Origin: an uncultured Caryophanales bacterium
GTDB lineage: Bacteria; Bacillota_I; Bacilli_A; RFN20; CAG-288
Direction of reading: 5' to 3'
Assembly (NCBI GenBank): GCA_905211645.1
Contig: CAJMBK010000001.1
Coordinates: 62,001 to 126,000 of the forward strand
Length of the DNA stretch: 64,000 nt
How positions within the stretch are numbered: the stretch's first letter is position 1; the number at the start of each line of letters is the position of its first letter. Positions 32,859-41,527 of this stretch are shown in pieces. Position numbers and translations under genes: made by a program. The notes beneath the pieces were generated by a model. The model saw only the letters and a list, made by a program, of their open reading frames with translations. It ran no database searches and was not told the origin of the DNA.

Positions 32859-34922
32859 CTACTTCTTAGCGTTTACCTGCTCAATAATCTTGGCTTGTAA
32901 TGCTTCAGGAACCTTTTCGTAGCTTTCAAATGTTAAGTTGAAGAAACCAGTACCTTTGGTGATTGCTTTCAATTCATTTGCGTATTCAAGAATTTCTGAT
33001 TCAGGAACGATTGCAATGACGTCTAAGTTACCTGATTCATCCTCTTCAGTAGCATTGATTCTTGCTCTACGTTTGGATAAGTCTGATAAGACAGAACCTA
33101 AATAATCTGGATTGATATTTACAACAATTCTGTCGTATGGTTCGAGTAAGATTGGATTACATTTATTGTAAGCTTCTTTGAAAGCTTCGATGGCAGCATT
33201 CTTAAATGCCATTTCGTTTGAGTCGACGGAATGTTCTTTACCATCTTTAAGCACTGCTTTGACACCAACAACTGGGGCACCAATAAGATAACCATGCTCT
33301 AAAGCTTCGTAAAAACCTTTTTCAATTGCTGGGAAATAACCTTTGGAGATATGACCACCGAAAATTTGTTCCTCAAATTTAGTTTCATCGGATGGCAAGA
33401 AATCCATGATGACAACACCATAGTAACCTGCACCACCTGATTGTTTAACATATCTTCCTTCAACATCAGTTGCAGGTTTTGTGATAGTTTCTTTATAAAC
33501 AATCTTAGGTTCTTCTAGTGTGAAATTAATTTTATAGTTTTCTCTAAGTTCTTCAAAAACATAAGAGAGATGTGATGTACCTAAACCACCAACCAAAATT
33601 TGTTTTGTTGTTAAGTTCTCTTTTAAAACAACTGTTGGATCTTCAAGCATAATCTTTTCAAGAGAAGGATACAATTTATCGCTGTCTTTCTTTGTTTCAC
33701 AGACGATTGATTTGAAATAAGTTGCAGTTGGATATGTAACTTGTTTATACATGACATGCTTTGTAGGTGAACACAAAGTGTAACTTATTCTTACATTTTC
33801 CAAACGGGTTGTAGCACCGATATCACCAGCAACAACTTTATCAACAGGGGTCAATGTCTTACCACAAACTGAGAAGAGAGTGTTGATCTTCATTGTTTGT
33901 TTAGTATTTGGACAATAAACTTCATCACCGACATGGATGACTCCAGAGTTAACTTTGAAAATAGAAGTTAAACCTTGGTAAGAATCGTAACTGTTCTTGA
34001 AAACATATAAGGAAACTGGAGCATCTTGCTCAGTTTTAACTTCGACGATATCACCATTGTCATCTTTTGCCTTATAAGGTTTCAAATCGGTAGGACTTGG
34101 TAAGTAATCGATCATCATTGATAAAAGTGTATCGATACCGATATTCTTTGTTGCGGAACCTACGATAATTGGGTAGAGTTCACCATCCAAAACACCTTTT
34201 CTTAAACCTTGTTTAATCTCTTCGTTAGTTAACTGTTCGCCGGAGAAGAATTTATCCAAGAGTTCATCGCTTGTTGTTGCAACTGCTTCAACAAGTCTGT
34301 TGTGCAATTCAAGAATTTTTTGTTTTTTATCATCGTAAATGACATCATCTTCACAGGTGACACCATTGAATTTTCTTGCTTTGAGTTCGACAACATTGAC
34401 GAAACCATCAAAGTTTTCTTTTCTTCCGATTGGGAAGGAGAAAGGAACACATTTGATACCACCAAGGTTGGTTTGGATATCACTTAATAAGTTATCAAAA
34501 TTGACGTTTTCCTTATCCATCTTATTAACATAGATGAAAATTGGAACGCCACGTTTTCTTAGAGTTTTGAAATGTTTAATCGTACCGACTTGTACACCTG
34601 AGCTAGCATCGATGACAAGGATTGCACCTTTGATCAATTTGGTGACACCTAAGGATTCAAAAACGAAGTCATCGTTACCTGGAATATCGATTAAATTAAT
34701 CTTATAGTCGTTGTAAATAAGTGGAATAACTGAGGAAGAAACAGAGCTTTGTTTCTTCTTTTCTTCATCTAAGAAGTCAGAGATTGTGTTCTTCTTTTCA
34801 ATTGAACCTTTCTCAGGAATAAGTCCACATTTGTATGCTAATGATTCAACCAAAGTGGTTTTACCGCTACCTTGGTGTCCAAGCACAGCGACATTTCTAA
34901 TTTTGTCAGTATTAATTTCCAT
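32859..34922 (-). CDS. EF-G-like GTPase with a changed switch II (687 aa)
   Basis: A full-length EF-G paralogue, about 20 residues shorter than FusA. G1 is GHQGSGKTT (15-23), G4 is NKMD, and domains II-V are present (ending with a FESYEKVPEALQ segment like EF-G's C-terminus). Switch II reads DIPGNDDF at 79-86, where FusA has DTPGHVDF: Asn83 replaces the catalytic His. Switch I is also diverged (KKKQSSVSSSVIP instead of RGITI). Such second EF-Gs form a known family with poorly settled roles in translocation or ribosome recycling. GGAGGTAG precedes ATG 34922. It is monocistronic and opposite to tuf. Confidence 0.9.
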   Translation of the reverse strand: MEINTDKIRNVAVLGHQGSGKTTLVESLAYKCGLIPEKGSIEKKNTISDFLDEEKKKQSSVSSSVIPLIYNDYKINLIDIPGNDDFVFESLGVTKLIKGAILVIDASSGVQVGTIKHFKTLRKRGVPIFIYVNKMDKENVNFDNLLSDIQTNLGGIKCVPFSFPIGRKENFDGFVNVVELKARKFNGVTCEDDVIYDDKKQKILELHNRLVEAVATTSDELLDKFFSGEQLTNEEIKQGLRKGVLDGELYPIIVGSATKNIGIDTLLSMMIDYLPSPTDLKPYKAKDDNGDIVEVKTEQDAPVSLYVFKNSYDSYQGLTSIFKVNSGVIHVGDEVYCPNTKQTMKINTLFSVCGKTLTPVDKVVAGDIGATTRLENVRISYTLCSPTKHVMYKQVTYPTATYFKSIVCETKKDSDKLYPSLEKIMLEDPTVVLKENLTTKQILVGGLGTSHLSYVFEELRENYKINFTLEEPKIVYKETITKPATDVEGRYVKQSGGAGYYGVVIMDFLPSDETKFEEQIFGGHISKGYFPAIEKGFYEALEHGYLIGAPVVGVKAVLKDGKEHSVDSNEMAFKNAAIEAFKEAYNKCNPILLEPYDRIVVNINPDYLGSVLSDLSKRRARINATEEDESGNLDVIAIVPESEILEYANELKAITKGTGFFNLTFESYEKVPEALQAKIIEQVNAKK

Positions 34923-35075
34923 AAAAGCTACCTCCTATGTAAGCCGTTTCATATATTTTATAGTAACCGATAATTTTATTGTTGTTATTTGATAAAAAGA
35001 GATTTTGAAAAAGCAAAAAAGAGCGTGATTTCTCGCATTAAATCGTATCGTAAAAGTTTATACATCGAAAGCAAA

Positions 35076-35136
35076 TTGCAACATATATATTGATTTTATG
35101 TATATTGTTGCAAGATAAAAAATCATTGTTTATAAT
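35076..35136 (+). promoter_or_regulatory. tuf promoter with overlapping dyad
   Basis: TTGCAA (35108-35113), a 17-bp spacer and TATAAT (35131-35136) form a strong promoter. The -35 is the end of TTGTTGCAA (35105-35113), which mirrors TTGCAACA (35076-35083) across an AT-rich centre. The dyad is either a regulator site or part of an upstream-activating element. Confidence 0.6.
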
Positions 35137-35167
35137 ATTTGAGCATTATTAAAAGGAGATTTTTTAT

Positions 35168-36349
35168 ATGGCAAAAGAAAAATTTGACAGAAGTAAACCT
35201 CACGTTAATATTGGTACTATTGGTCACGTCGACCACGGTAAAACAACTTTAACCGCAGCTATTACAACTGTCTTATCTAAACAAGGTGGCGGTCAAGCTA
35301 TGAAATATGATCAAATCGACTCCGCACCTGAAGAAAAAGCTCGTGGTATTACAATTAATGCTGCACACATTGAATATCAAACAGCAAATAGACACTATGC
35401 TCACGTTGACTGTCCTGGACACGCTGACTACGTCAAGAACATGATCACCGGTGCTGCTCAAATGGACGGTGCTATCTTAGTCGTCGCAGCAACTGACGGT
35501 GTTATGCCTCAAACACGTGAACACATCTTACTTGCAAGACAAGTTGGTGTTCCTTACATTGTTGTCTACTTAAATAAATGTGACTTAGTCGATGATCCAG
35601 AATTGATCGACTTAGTTGAAATGGATGTCCGTGACTTATTAACATCCTACGGTTTCGATGGTGAACATGCACCTGTCATCCGTGGTTCCGCAAGACAAGC
35701 TCTTGAAGGTGATCCAGCAGCTGTCCAATCCATTATCGATTTGATGGATGCTTGTGACAAGTACATCCCACTTCCTGCTCGTGAAAATGATAAGCCATTC
35801 TTATTAGCAGTTGAAGACGTTTTATCCATCTCTGGTCGTGGTACCGTTGCAACAGGTAGAGTCGAACGTGGTGAATTACGTGCCGGTGATACAGTTGAAA
35901 TCGTTGGTATCAAGCCTACAAAGAGTGCAGTCGTCACATCTATGGAAATGTTCCGTAAGACTCTTGATTACTGCCAAGCTGGTGATAACGTTGGTGTCTT
36001 ACTCCGTGGTGTCCAAAGAGACGAAATCGTCCGTGGTCAAGTTTTAGTTAAACCTGGCTCAGTTACACCTCACAGCAAGTTCGATTGCCAAGTCTACGTT
36101 TTAACCAAAGAAGAAGGTGGTCGTCACACCGCTTTCGCATCCAACTACAGACCTCAATTCTACTTCAGAACCACAGACATCACTGGTGTCGTTACACTTC
36201 CTGAAGGTACAGATATGGTCATGCCTGGTGATAACACCAACTTCACAGTTGAACTTATCCACCCAGTCGCTATTGAACAAGGTACAAAATTCTCCATCCG
36301 TGAAGGTGGTAGAACTGTTGGTGCTGGTACAGTTACCAAGATTTACTAA
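35168..36349 (+). CDS. tuf: Elongation factor Tu
   Basis: Delivers aminoacyl-tRNA to the ribosome. GHVDHGKTTLTAAI near 18-31, RGITINAAHIEY (switch I), DCPGHADYVKNMITGA (switch II with the catalytic His) and NKCD are canonical; 393 aa. AAGGAG lies before ATG 35168. It stands alone with its own promoter and terminator, away from the str operon. Confidence 0.99.
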   Translation: MAKEKFDRSKPHVNIGTIGHVDHGKTTLTAAITTVLSKQGGGQAMKYDQIDSAPEEKARGITINAAHIEYQTANRHYAHVDCPGHADYVKNMITGAAQMDGAILVVAATDGVMPQTREHILLARQVGVPYIVVYLNKCDLVDDPELIDLVEMDVRDLLTSYGFDGEHAPVIRGSARQALEGDPAAVQSIIDLMDACDKYIPLPARENDKPFLLAVEDVLSISGRGTVATGRVERGELRAGDTVEIVGIKPTKSAVVTSMEMFRKTLDYCQAGDNVGVLLRGVQRDEIVRGQVLVKPGSVTPHSKFDCQVYVLTKEEGGRHTAFASNYRPQFYFRTTDITGVVTLPEGTDMVMPGDNTNFTVELIHPVAIEQGTKFSIREGGRTVGAGTVTKIY

Positions 36350-36401
36350 TCTAAATAGGACTAACTGTTAATTATGAAATCTAACTATTGAAAAAATATT
36401 C

Positions 36402-36434
36402 CGTAAGTAAGTAACCCTTACTTGCGGTTTTTTG
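36402..36434 (+). terminator. Terminator of tuf
   Basis: CCGTAAGTAAG (36402-36412) pairs with CTTACTTGCGG (36418-36428), followed by TTTTTT. Confidence 0.9.
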
Positions 36435-36490
36435 TTTATATTAATAAATATATAAGGAAAAGACAAAAATCTAAAATCTTAAAATGTTTA

Positions 36491-36504
36491 TGTAAACGTT
36501 TTCA
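36491..36504. promoter_or_regulatory. cre box (CcpA site)
   Basis: TGTAAACGTTTTCA fits the catabolite-responsive element consensus TGWAANCGNTNWCA at every position. It lies about 200 bp before the binding-protein gene and upstream of both candidate promoters, so the cluster is probably under carbon catabolite control. The direction of control cannot be told. Confidence 0.7.
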
Positions 36505-36527
36505 TTGAAATTTGTTTAAATATATTG

Positions 36528-36541
36528 TGAAAACACTTTCA
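36528..36541. promoter_or_regulatory. Second cre-like box
   Basis: TGAAAACACTTTCA matches the cre consensus except for one base of the central CG. It sits between a possible -35 and TATAAA (36546-36551), a location where binding would block transcription. Confidence 0.5.
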
Positions 36542-36582
36542 ATGTTATAAAATACCTAAAATGTATCAAAATTTATACAAAG

Positions 36583-36655
36583 AGAAAAACTGCAAGCCTT
36601 TACAAAGGCGACGGACAAATTCTGCTTTGAAAAGAGTTTTCTTACATTTTATAAT
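36583..36655 (+). promoter_or_regulatory. Hairpin region and proximal promoter of the binding-protein operon
   Basis: TTGAAA (36627-36632), a 17-bp spacer and TATAAT (36650-36655) form a good promoter for the GTG at 36698. Just before it, AAAACT and AGTTTT enclose a GCCTTT/AAGGC hairpin. If the more distal promoter is used, this would be a structured leader. I cannot match it to a known riboswitch. Confidence 0.5.
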
Positions 36656-36697
36656 AGTTATGCATATAGGTTATGCGTTTTCACGGAGGAAATAAGT

Positions 36698-38554
36698 GTG
36701 AAAAAAAATTCGTTAAAACTTGTTACTGCTGTTGCTGTTTTATCCCCTGTTGCATTTAATTTAGCATCCTGCAATCGTGGTGACTCTTCTCAATCTGCAT
36801 CGGATTCATCCTCTTCATCATATTCTGTCGCAGAAGCAAAATACAATTGTGCTGAAGAAGCAGCTAAGAATCCAAACATGACAGTTTTGAATTTCTGGCA
36901 CGCATTCAACAACGTTAATGAAACTGCAGCTGTCAATGTTACAAACGCATTCAATGAACAACACGTTCATGATGAATCATTCCCAATCTGCGTTACATTA
37001 ACCGGTCAAAAAGACTACGATACTTTGTTCACTCAAATCAACTCAAGTATTCAATCCGGTAGTATTCCAGATTTAGTTTCTTCATATCCTGATCACGTTG
37101 CTAATTATCGTGAGCAAAACGTTGTCGTCGATATGTCCAAGTTCCAAGATGATGCAGAATACTCAATCAAAGATTTCGATGATATCCTCGAATCCTATCA
37201 AAAAGAATCATATAACTATGTTTTTGACAAAGATACCTTAGATCAATACAACCAAAGTCTTACAGATGGTGCTAAGTATGGTAAAGGTAGCTTGATGTCA
37301 TTACCTATTAATAAATCCACCGAAGTTATGTACTACAACAAGACATTCTTCGATATTTTCACAACTGGTGATTTAACAAAGGCAACATTATCAGATGGTC
37401 AAACTGCTGATAAAGCACCATATGCAAACAGATTCATCAAAAAAGAAATTAGAGTTACCGTTGATGGTAAAACTTATGAAGGTTTACCATGGGATTTGAA
37501 GGATGCTGATGGTAACAAATTGACACTCAAACACCCAGGCGATATCGATGTTAGTGATGTTTCCACATGGTTCACATGGGATGACGTTAGAGTTAACGGT
37601 TTAATCATCCAACAAATCACATTGAATTACTACGATGTTATCAGTGGTAAGAAATACAATACTCTTTACACTCCTGGTGATAAGTATGCAAGCCAAATTG
37701 AACAACGTGGTAATTTCTCAATCAGCTGGGACTCAGTTTCCAACTTATTCATCTCTTTAGCTAACTCTTACAACAAATATTCAACAATTGAATACAATGA
37801 TGTTTCAGGTAAGATGAATGCAAAACTTTTATTCAATGATCAAGAAGTTATTAACCAATATCAAAAGATGAAAAATATGTTCAGTGAAGGTATTTTCACA
37901 ATTCCTACATTGATGGGTTCTCAAACTGATAAATACGGTACAACTCAATTTATCAACCAAAATATCTTCATGTCTGTTGGTTCCACAGCTGGTGCTGCAT
38001 TGAATGGTAAAGGTTCATTCGTTACCGGTGTTACAGCTGCTCCTGTCGTCTTCAATAAGACTGAAGGTAATCACTCTCCTAAGATCATTCAACAAGGTAC
38101 AAACATTTCCATGTTGGCTCAAGCTGATTATGTCAATTTGACAAAGGATGCTTTAACAAGTGGTACTGCTGTTCAACAAAAAGCATTCAAGAAACAATTG
38201 GCTGCATGGGAATACGTTAAATATGCAACTTCATATGAAGGTAATATGGAATTCGCAACTGGTACAAACTACTTACCAACAAGAACAACAGTTGTTAACT
38301 CCGAAGAATATAAGCAACACATTGCAAACAAATTAGCAAATCCTGCTACAAAAGCAGAAGCACAAGCTATGCAAATTGCACTTGAAATTGCTAATACTGG
38401 TGTCTTATTCACTGACAGACCATTCCCAGGTTCTGCAACACTCAGAACAAACAGTGAATCAATTGTTAAAGACTTCCTTTCTTCAACCCAATCAGTTGCT
38501 GCTACTATCAATAAATTCTACTCCGACGAATCCGCAAAACTTAAAGAGTTCTAA
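36698..38554 (+). CDS. Extracellular solute-binding lipoprotein of a CUT1-type ABC importer (618 aa)
   Basis: Lipobox LASC with lipidated Cys at about residue 26, a short Ser-rich spacer, then a family 1 extracellular solute-binding fold: TVLNFWHAFNNVNE near 62-75 and PDLVSSYPDHVANYR near 125, both typical of sugar-type binding proteins, with a C-terminal WEYVKYATSYEGNMEFATGTNYLPTR segment. It is about 200 residues longer than most (insert near 215-330). GTG start with GGAGG. First gene of an operon with the nuclease and OB-fold lipoproteins. The permease and ATPase genes follow at 41.5 kb. The ligand is not deducible from the sequence: the fold suggests a sugar or sugar-containing molecule, the context a nucleic-acid fragment. 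Confidence 0.85.
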   Translation: MKKNSLKLVTAVAVLSPVAFNLASCNRGDSSQSASDSSSSSYSVAEAKYNCAEEAAKNPNMTVLNFWHAFNNVNETAAVNVTNAFNEQHVHDESFPICVTLTGQKDYDTLFTQINSSIQSGSIPDLVSSYPDHVANYREQNVVVDMSKFQDDAEYSIKDFDDILESYQKESYNYVFDKDTLDQYNQSLTDGAKYGKGSLMSLPINKSTEVMYYNKTFFDIFTTGDLTKATLSDGQTADKAPYANRFIKKEIRVTVDGKTYEGLPWDLKDADGNKLTLKHPGDIDVSDVSTWFTWDDVRVNGLIIQQITLNYYDVISGKKYNTLYTPGDKYASQIEQRGNFSISWDSVSNLFISLANSYNKYSTIEYNDVSGKMNAKLLFNDQEVINQYQKMKNMFSEGIFTIPTLMGSQTDKYGTTQFINQNIFMSVGSTAGAALNGKGSFVTGVTAAPVVFNKTEGNHSPKIIQQGTNISMLAQADYVNLTKDALTSGTAVQQKAFKKQLAAWEYVKYATSYEGNMEFATGTNYLPTRTTVVNSEEYKQHIANKLANPATKAEAQAMQIALEIANTGVLFTDRPFPGSATLRTNSESIVKDFLSSTQSVAATINKFYSDESAKLKEF

Positions 38555-38556
38555 TT

Positions 38557-39450
38557 ATGAAACATTCAAAGTTGCATAAGCTTCTTGCCTGTACGTGTTT
38601 ATTAGCAACTTCTGGTTTAGTTACATCCTGTGGAGAAGAGAGTTCAATCTCTTCTTCACCTTCTGCTTCATCATCTTCAACTTCTACAATTGTTCCATTA
38701 GCATATTCTCCTTTAGAGACAATATATGCTTACACACCTAAGACTGAAGAGTTGACTGCAGACTATTATCAGAATGTTATTAGAAGCGTTTCTGCTAATA
38801 AGAAATGGGATGTTGATTTCATCGCTCAAGCCCAGTTTGTTGATACATCTGATGGTGATACGACTACATTAATTGTTAATACAAGTAAAGGTAGAGAAAC
38901 AAAAGAGATTCGTTATTACGCTATCGATACTCCTGAGTTACATCACCCATCAAAAGGTGCTGAAGCCTGGGGATTAGCTGCTAAGCAGTTTGTTGAATAC
39001 CGTTTTAAAGAAGCTAAAGAAAATGGTTGGCCAATTGTTGTTGAAGCAGGTAAGACAAGTATTGAAACTACATACGAAAGAGAAGTTGGTTACATTTGGT
39101 GCGGTCCACATTTAATCAATCTCGAATTGGTCGAAATCGGTCTCGGCAAATATTACGCTGATACAAATAACGAAAATGATAGACATGCCGATTGGGCATT
39201 CGAGGTTAATAAAGAAAGAAGTGGTGCTAACAATTATCCAACAACTCCACTTGGCGATATGATGTTCCATGTTACCAATTACATTGATCCTAATTGGGAT
39301 ACAAGTAAGGAAACAGGAAAGCATGAATATGTCGAGAATAATCCTGCTGTCAAAGATTTGAATTACAAGTATAATTTCAACTTTGACTTATCAGGCAAAC
39401 TCGAAGATATTCCATTATGTAATGAAAACGTCAATTTATGCTTAAGTTAA
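38557..39450 (+). CDS. Surface thermonuclease (SNase) lipoprotein (297 aa)
   Basis: Signal peptide with lipobox VTSC (Cys25), Ser-rich spacer to about 45, then a staphylococcal-nuclease domain from about 90 to 225. Metal and catalytic residues are all present: DGDT (99-102), the Arg of IRYYAIDTPE (Arg119, equal to Arg35 of SNase), Glu127 (Glu43), and Arg175 in YEREVGYIWC (Arg87). LINLELVEIGLGKYY matches the following helix. So it should be an active Ca-dependent nuclease anchored outside the cell. It starts 3 bp after the stop of the binding-protein gene, a tight coupling that ties nucleic-acid cleavage to this ABC importer. The last ~60 residues are of unknown role. Confidence 0.93.
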   Translation: MKHSKLHKLLACTCLLATSGLVTSCGEESSISSSPSASSSSTSTIVPLAYSPLETIYAYTPKTEELTADYYQNVIRSVSANKKWDVDFIAQAQFVDTSDGDTTTLIVNTSKGRETKEIRYYAIDTPELHHPSKGAEAWGLAAKQFVEYRFKEAKENGWPIVVEAGKTSIETTYEREVGYIWCGPHLINLELVEIGLGKYYADTNNENDRHADWAFEVNKERSGANNYPTTPLGDMMFHVTNYIDPNWDTSKETGKHEYVENNPAVKDLNYKYNFNFDLSGKLEDIPLCNENVNLCLS

Positions 39451-39478
39451 TAATTCTTTAAATCGAAAGGAGTAAATG

Positions 39479-41281
39479 ATGAAAAAGAATAGATTACTTG
39501 CTTTAATTGCATTAACTGCAGTTTCAAGCACAAGTTTATTAGCAAGCTGTGATCGTGGTGATTCTTCCAGCGTTGCTGATTCAACATCTTCTTCAACATC
39601 TTCAAGTTCATCCACATCTACTGGTCCTGAAAGTCCTGACTTCACCAAGTACTACGACATGAGCTTGATCGGTAATAAGGACAAATTCACTTCCGATCAT
39701 AAAGGTGAAACTGTCACAGTTAGAGGTTGGTACACAGTTGGTGGCGATGGTAATTACTGGGATGCCTCAAGCTCTAACAGAGGTCACAACGGTTACTTAG
39801 TATTGGACAATGGACAATACATGTACTTACACCAAGCTTCCTTAGATGCAAGTGAAAATATCTCTACTGAAGTTGTTGCAGGTGCAGAAATTAGAGTCAC
39901 TGGTACACTTGATATTTATAACGGTTTACCTCAAATTAAGGATTACACTTATGAACTTATCACACCTGCAAGTGAAAAGTCCGAAGATGAGATCAAAGGT
40001 CTATTCCATGAAGTTACACCTGAAGAAATCAAGGATAACATTTCAGTCAACGTTACTGATTTAACTGCAGAATGGGCTTTAAGACCTATTTACTTAAAAG
40101 ATATGGTTAATATCGAAGCAGTTACAGGTTCCGGTTTATCCAAATGGTGTCCTTTAGCTTATGTTGGTACCGATGCACAAGATGATTACACTGTTCAAAT
40201 TTATAGACCTGGCATTACTGGTTCATTACCAGCTGGTAGACTTTATGATATCTATGCTGGCGTTACTGCATACAAAGATGTCCCACAACTTCACGTCGGT
40301 TCCATCTCTGATGCTACAGTTACATTCAAAGGTTTACAACAAAAAGATTTAGGTACTGTCAACGATACTCAAAAAGAAGCAATTGCTAACTTACAATCTA
40401 AGATCGATCTTAATGGTTCATACAAGTTTAGTGACGTTGATAAAGGTGAAGCCACTCTTGCTTCTGGTACTTCAATCCTTACTGCAAGCAAGGATGTCAA
40501 TGGATTAACTGGTGTTGCTATCAAATATGATTTAGTTACTGGCTCAGATGTCCAAGAAGGCTATGTTGATGCAAGTAAGTGGATTAGTATTAAAACTGAA
40601 GATGAATTTACAGTTCAATATTCTGTAAATACTGGCATCGACTTTATTAATAAAGAACTCTTCTCCGACAGTTCATTTGGTACAAAGAAAGTTAAGGTTC
40701 AAATTAAGAGAACAATTTCTGGTATCGGTGCTGAAGATATTATCAAATATGATGATGTTGAATTAACATTTGAAAGATATAAAGCTAGAACAGATTACGA
40801 CATTGTCTTCACTTCAGATGATATGCCTAATAACCTTGAATACTTCACCAATAACTCTTCATATCCTGACCCAAGCTTTGTTACTATCGGTGATAAAACT
40901 GGTATTGAACTTCGAGAGAAAGGTGGTATCGGTATTACCAACTTGGTTGCTGATTATCGTAAAGATGTCGAAGACTTTACATCATTCGAAGTCATCAGTG
41001 GTAACAGATTCAACAGCGATCAGAATTCTGATGTTACATACACTGAAAAGGGTGAAATCACAATTACATTATTGAATGCTGATGGTACTGTATTAGGTAC
41101 TGCTGTTGTCGAACAAGAACTTGGTACTGCTAAAGCAGTTTACACAAATGTTGCTGAAGTTAAACTTGCTGATAACCTTGCTACAATCACAGATCACAAG
41201 GTTGCAAATATGACAGTTTACGTTACAAAATCACCAACACTAATCATGATCAATTCTGTCAAGGCAACTTTCAAGGCTTAA
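39479..41281 (+). CDS. Large lipoprotein with an OB-fold-like domain (600 aa)
   Basis: Lipobox LASC (Cys at about 24), then a long Ser/Thr spacer to about 50. Residues about 65-165 (ETVTVRGWYTVGG ... YLVLDNGQYMYLH ... GAEIRVTGTLDIYNGLPQIKD) have the strand pattern of the OB-fold domain seen in YhcR-type and other extracellular nucleases, where it may bind nucleic acid. The rest is beta-rich, with no enzyme motif I recognise. ATG 39479 is favoured over 39476 by AAGGAG spacing. It is last in the binding-protein - nuclease - OB operon and ends at a terminator. A likely role is holding or presenting substrate; this is inference. Confidence 0.7.
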   Translation: MKKNRLLALIALTAVSSTSLLASCDRGDSSSVADSTSSSTSSSSSTSTGPESPDFTKYYDMSLIGNKDKFTSDHKGETVTVRGWYTVGGDGNYWDASSSNRGHNGYLVLDNGQYMYLHQASLDASENISTEVVAGAEIRVTGTLDIYNGLPQIKDYTYELITPASEKSEDEIKGLFHEVTPEEIKDNISVNVTDLTAEWALRPIYLKDMVNIEAVTGSGLSKWCPLAYVGTDAQDDYTVQIYRPGITGSLPAGRLYDIYAGVTAYKDVPQLHVGSISDATVTFKGLQQKDLGTVNDTQKEAIANLQSKIDLNGSYKFSDVDKGEATLASGTSILTASKDVNGLTGVAIKYDLVTGSDVQEGYVDASKWISIKTEDEFTVQYSVNTGIDFINKELFSDSSFGTKKVKVQIKRTISGIGAEDIIKYDDVELTFERYKARTDYDIVFTSDDMPNNLEYFTNNSSYPDPSFVTIGDKTGIELREKGGIGITNLVADYRKDVEDFTSFEVISGNRFNSDQNSDVTYTEKGEITITLLNADGTVLGTAVVEQELGTAKAVYTNVAEVKLADNLATITDHKVANMTVYVTKSPTLIMINSVKATFKA

Positions 41282-41331
41282 ACTGATAGTATATTAGATT
41301 TAAACTAAACACTATTAATTATTGGAACAAT

Positions 41332-41361
41332 AAAACACGGGATAAAACCCGTGTTTTTTAT
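41332..41361 (+). terminator. Terminator of the lipoprotein operon
   Basis: AAAACACGGG (41332-41341) pairs perfectly with CCCGTGTTTT (41348-41357), followed by TT. Confidence 0.9.
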
Positions 41362-41424
41362 AGAAACAACTTTATTAACTGATTTTAAAGTTGTTATTTT
41401 GATTTTAGTGCAACCAATTTATTA

Positions 41425-41461
41425 TGTAAGCGTTTGACAAAAGACATTTATGCAAGATAAT
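41425..41461 (+). promoter_or_regulatory. Promoter with overlapping cre-like box before the ATPase gene
   Basis: TTGACA (41434-41439), a 16-bp spacer and GATAAT (41456-41461) make the promoter. TGTAAGCGTTTGAC (41425-41438) agrees with cre in its first eleven positions (TGTAAGCGTTT) and then deviates. It overlaps the -35, the classical position for CcpA repression. Confidence 0.55.
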
Positions 41462-41527
41462 TTCATTAGTAATTTACTTATATAATTATTATAATTATCT
41501 AAAGCAATAAGAAGCAGGAGGATTTCT

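Noticed and set aside
36583..36640. Riboswitch before the binding-protein gene.
   Set aside because: There is a nested hairpin, but it does not match a class I can recall, and the best promoter lies downstream of it; kept only as a hairpin region.
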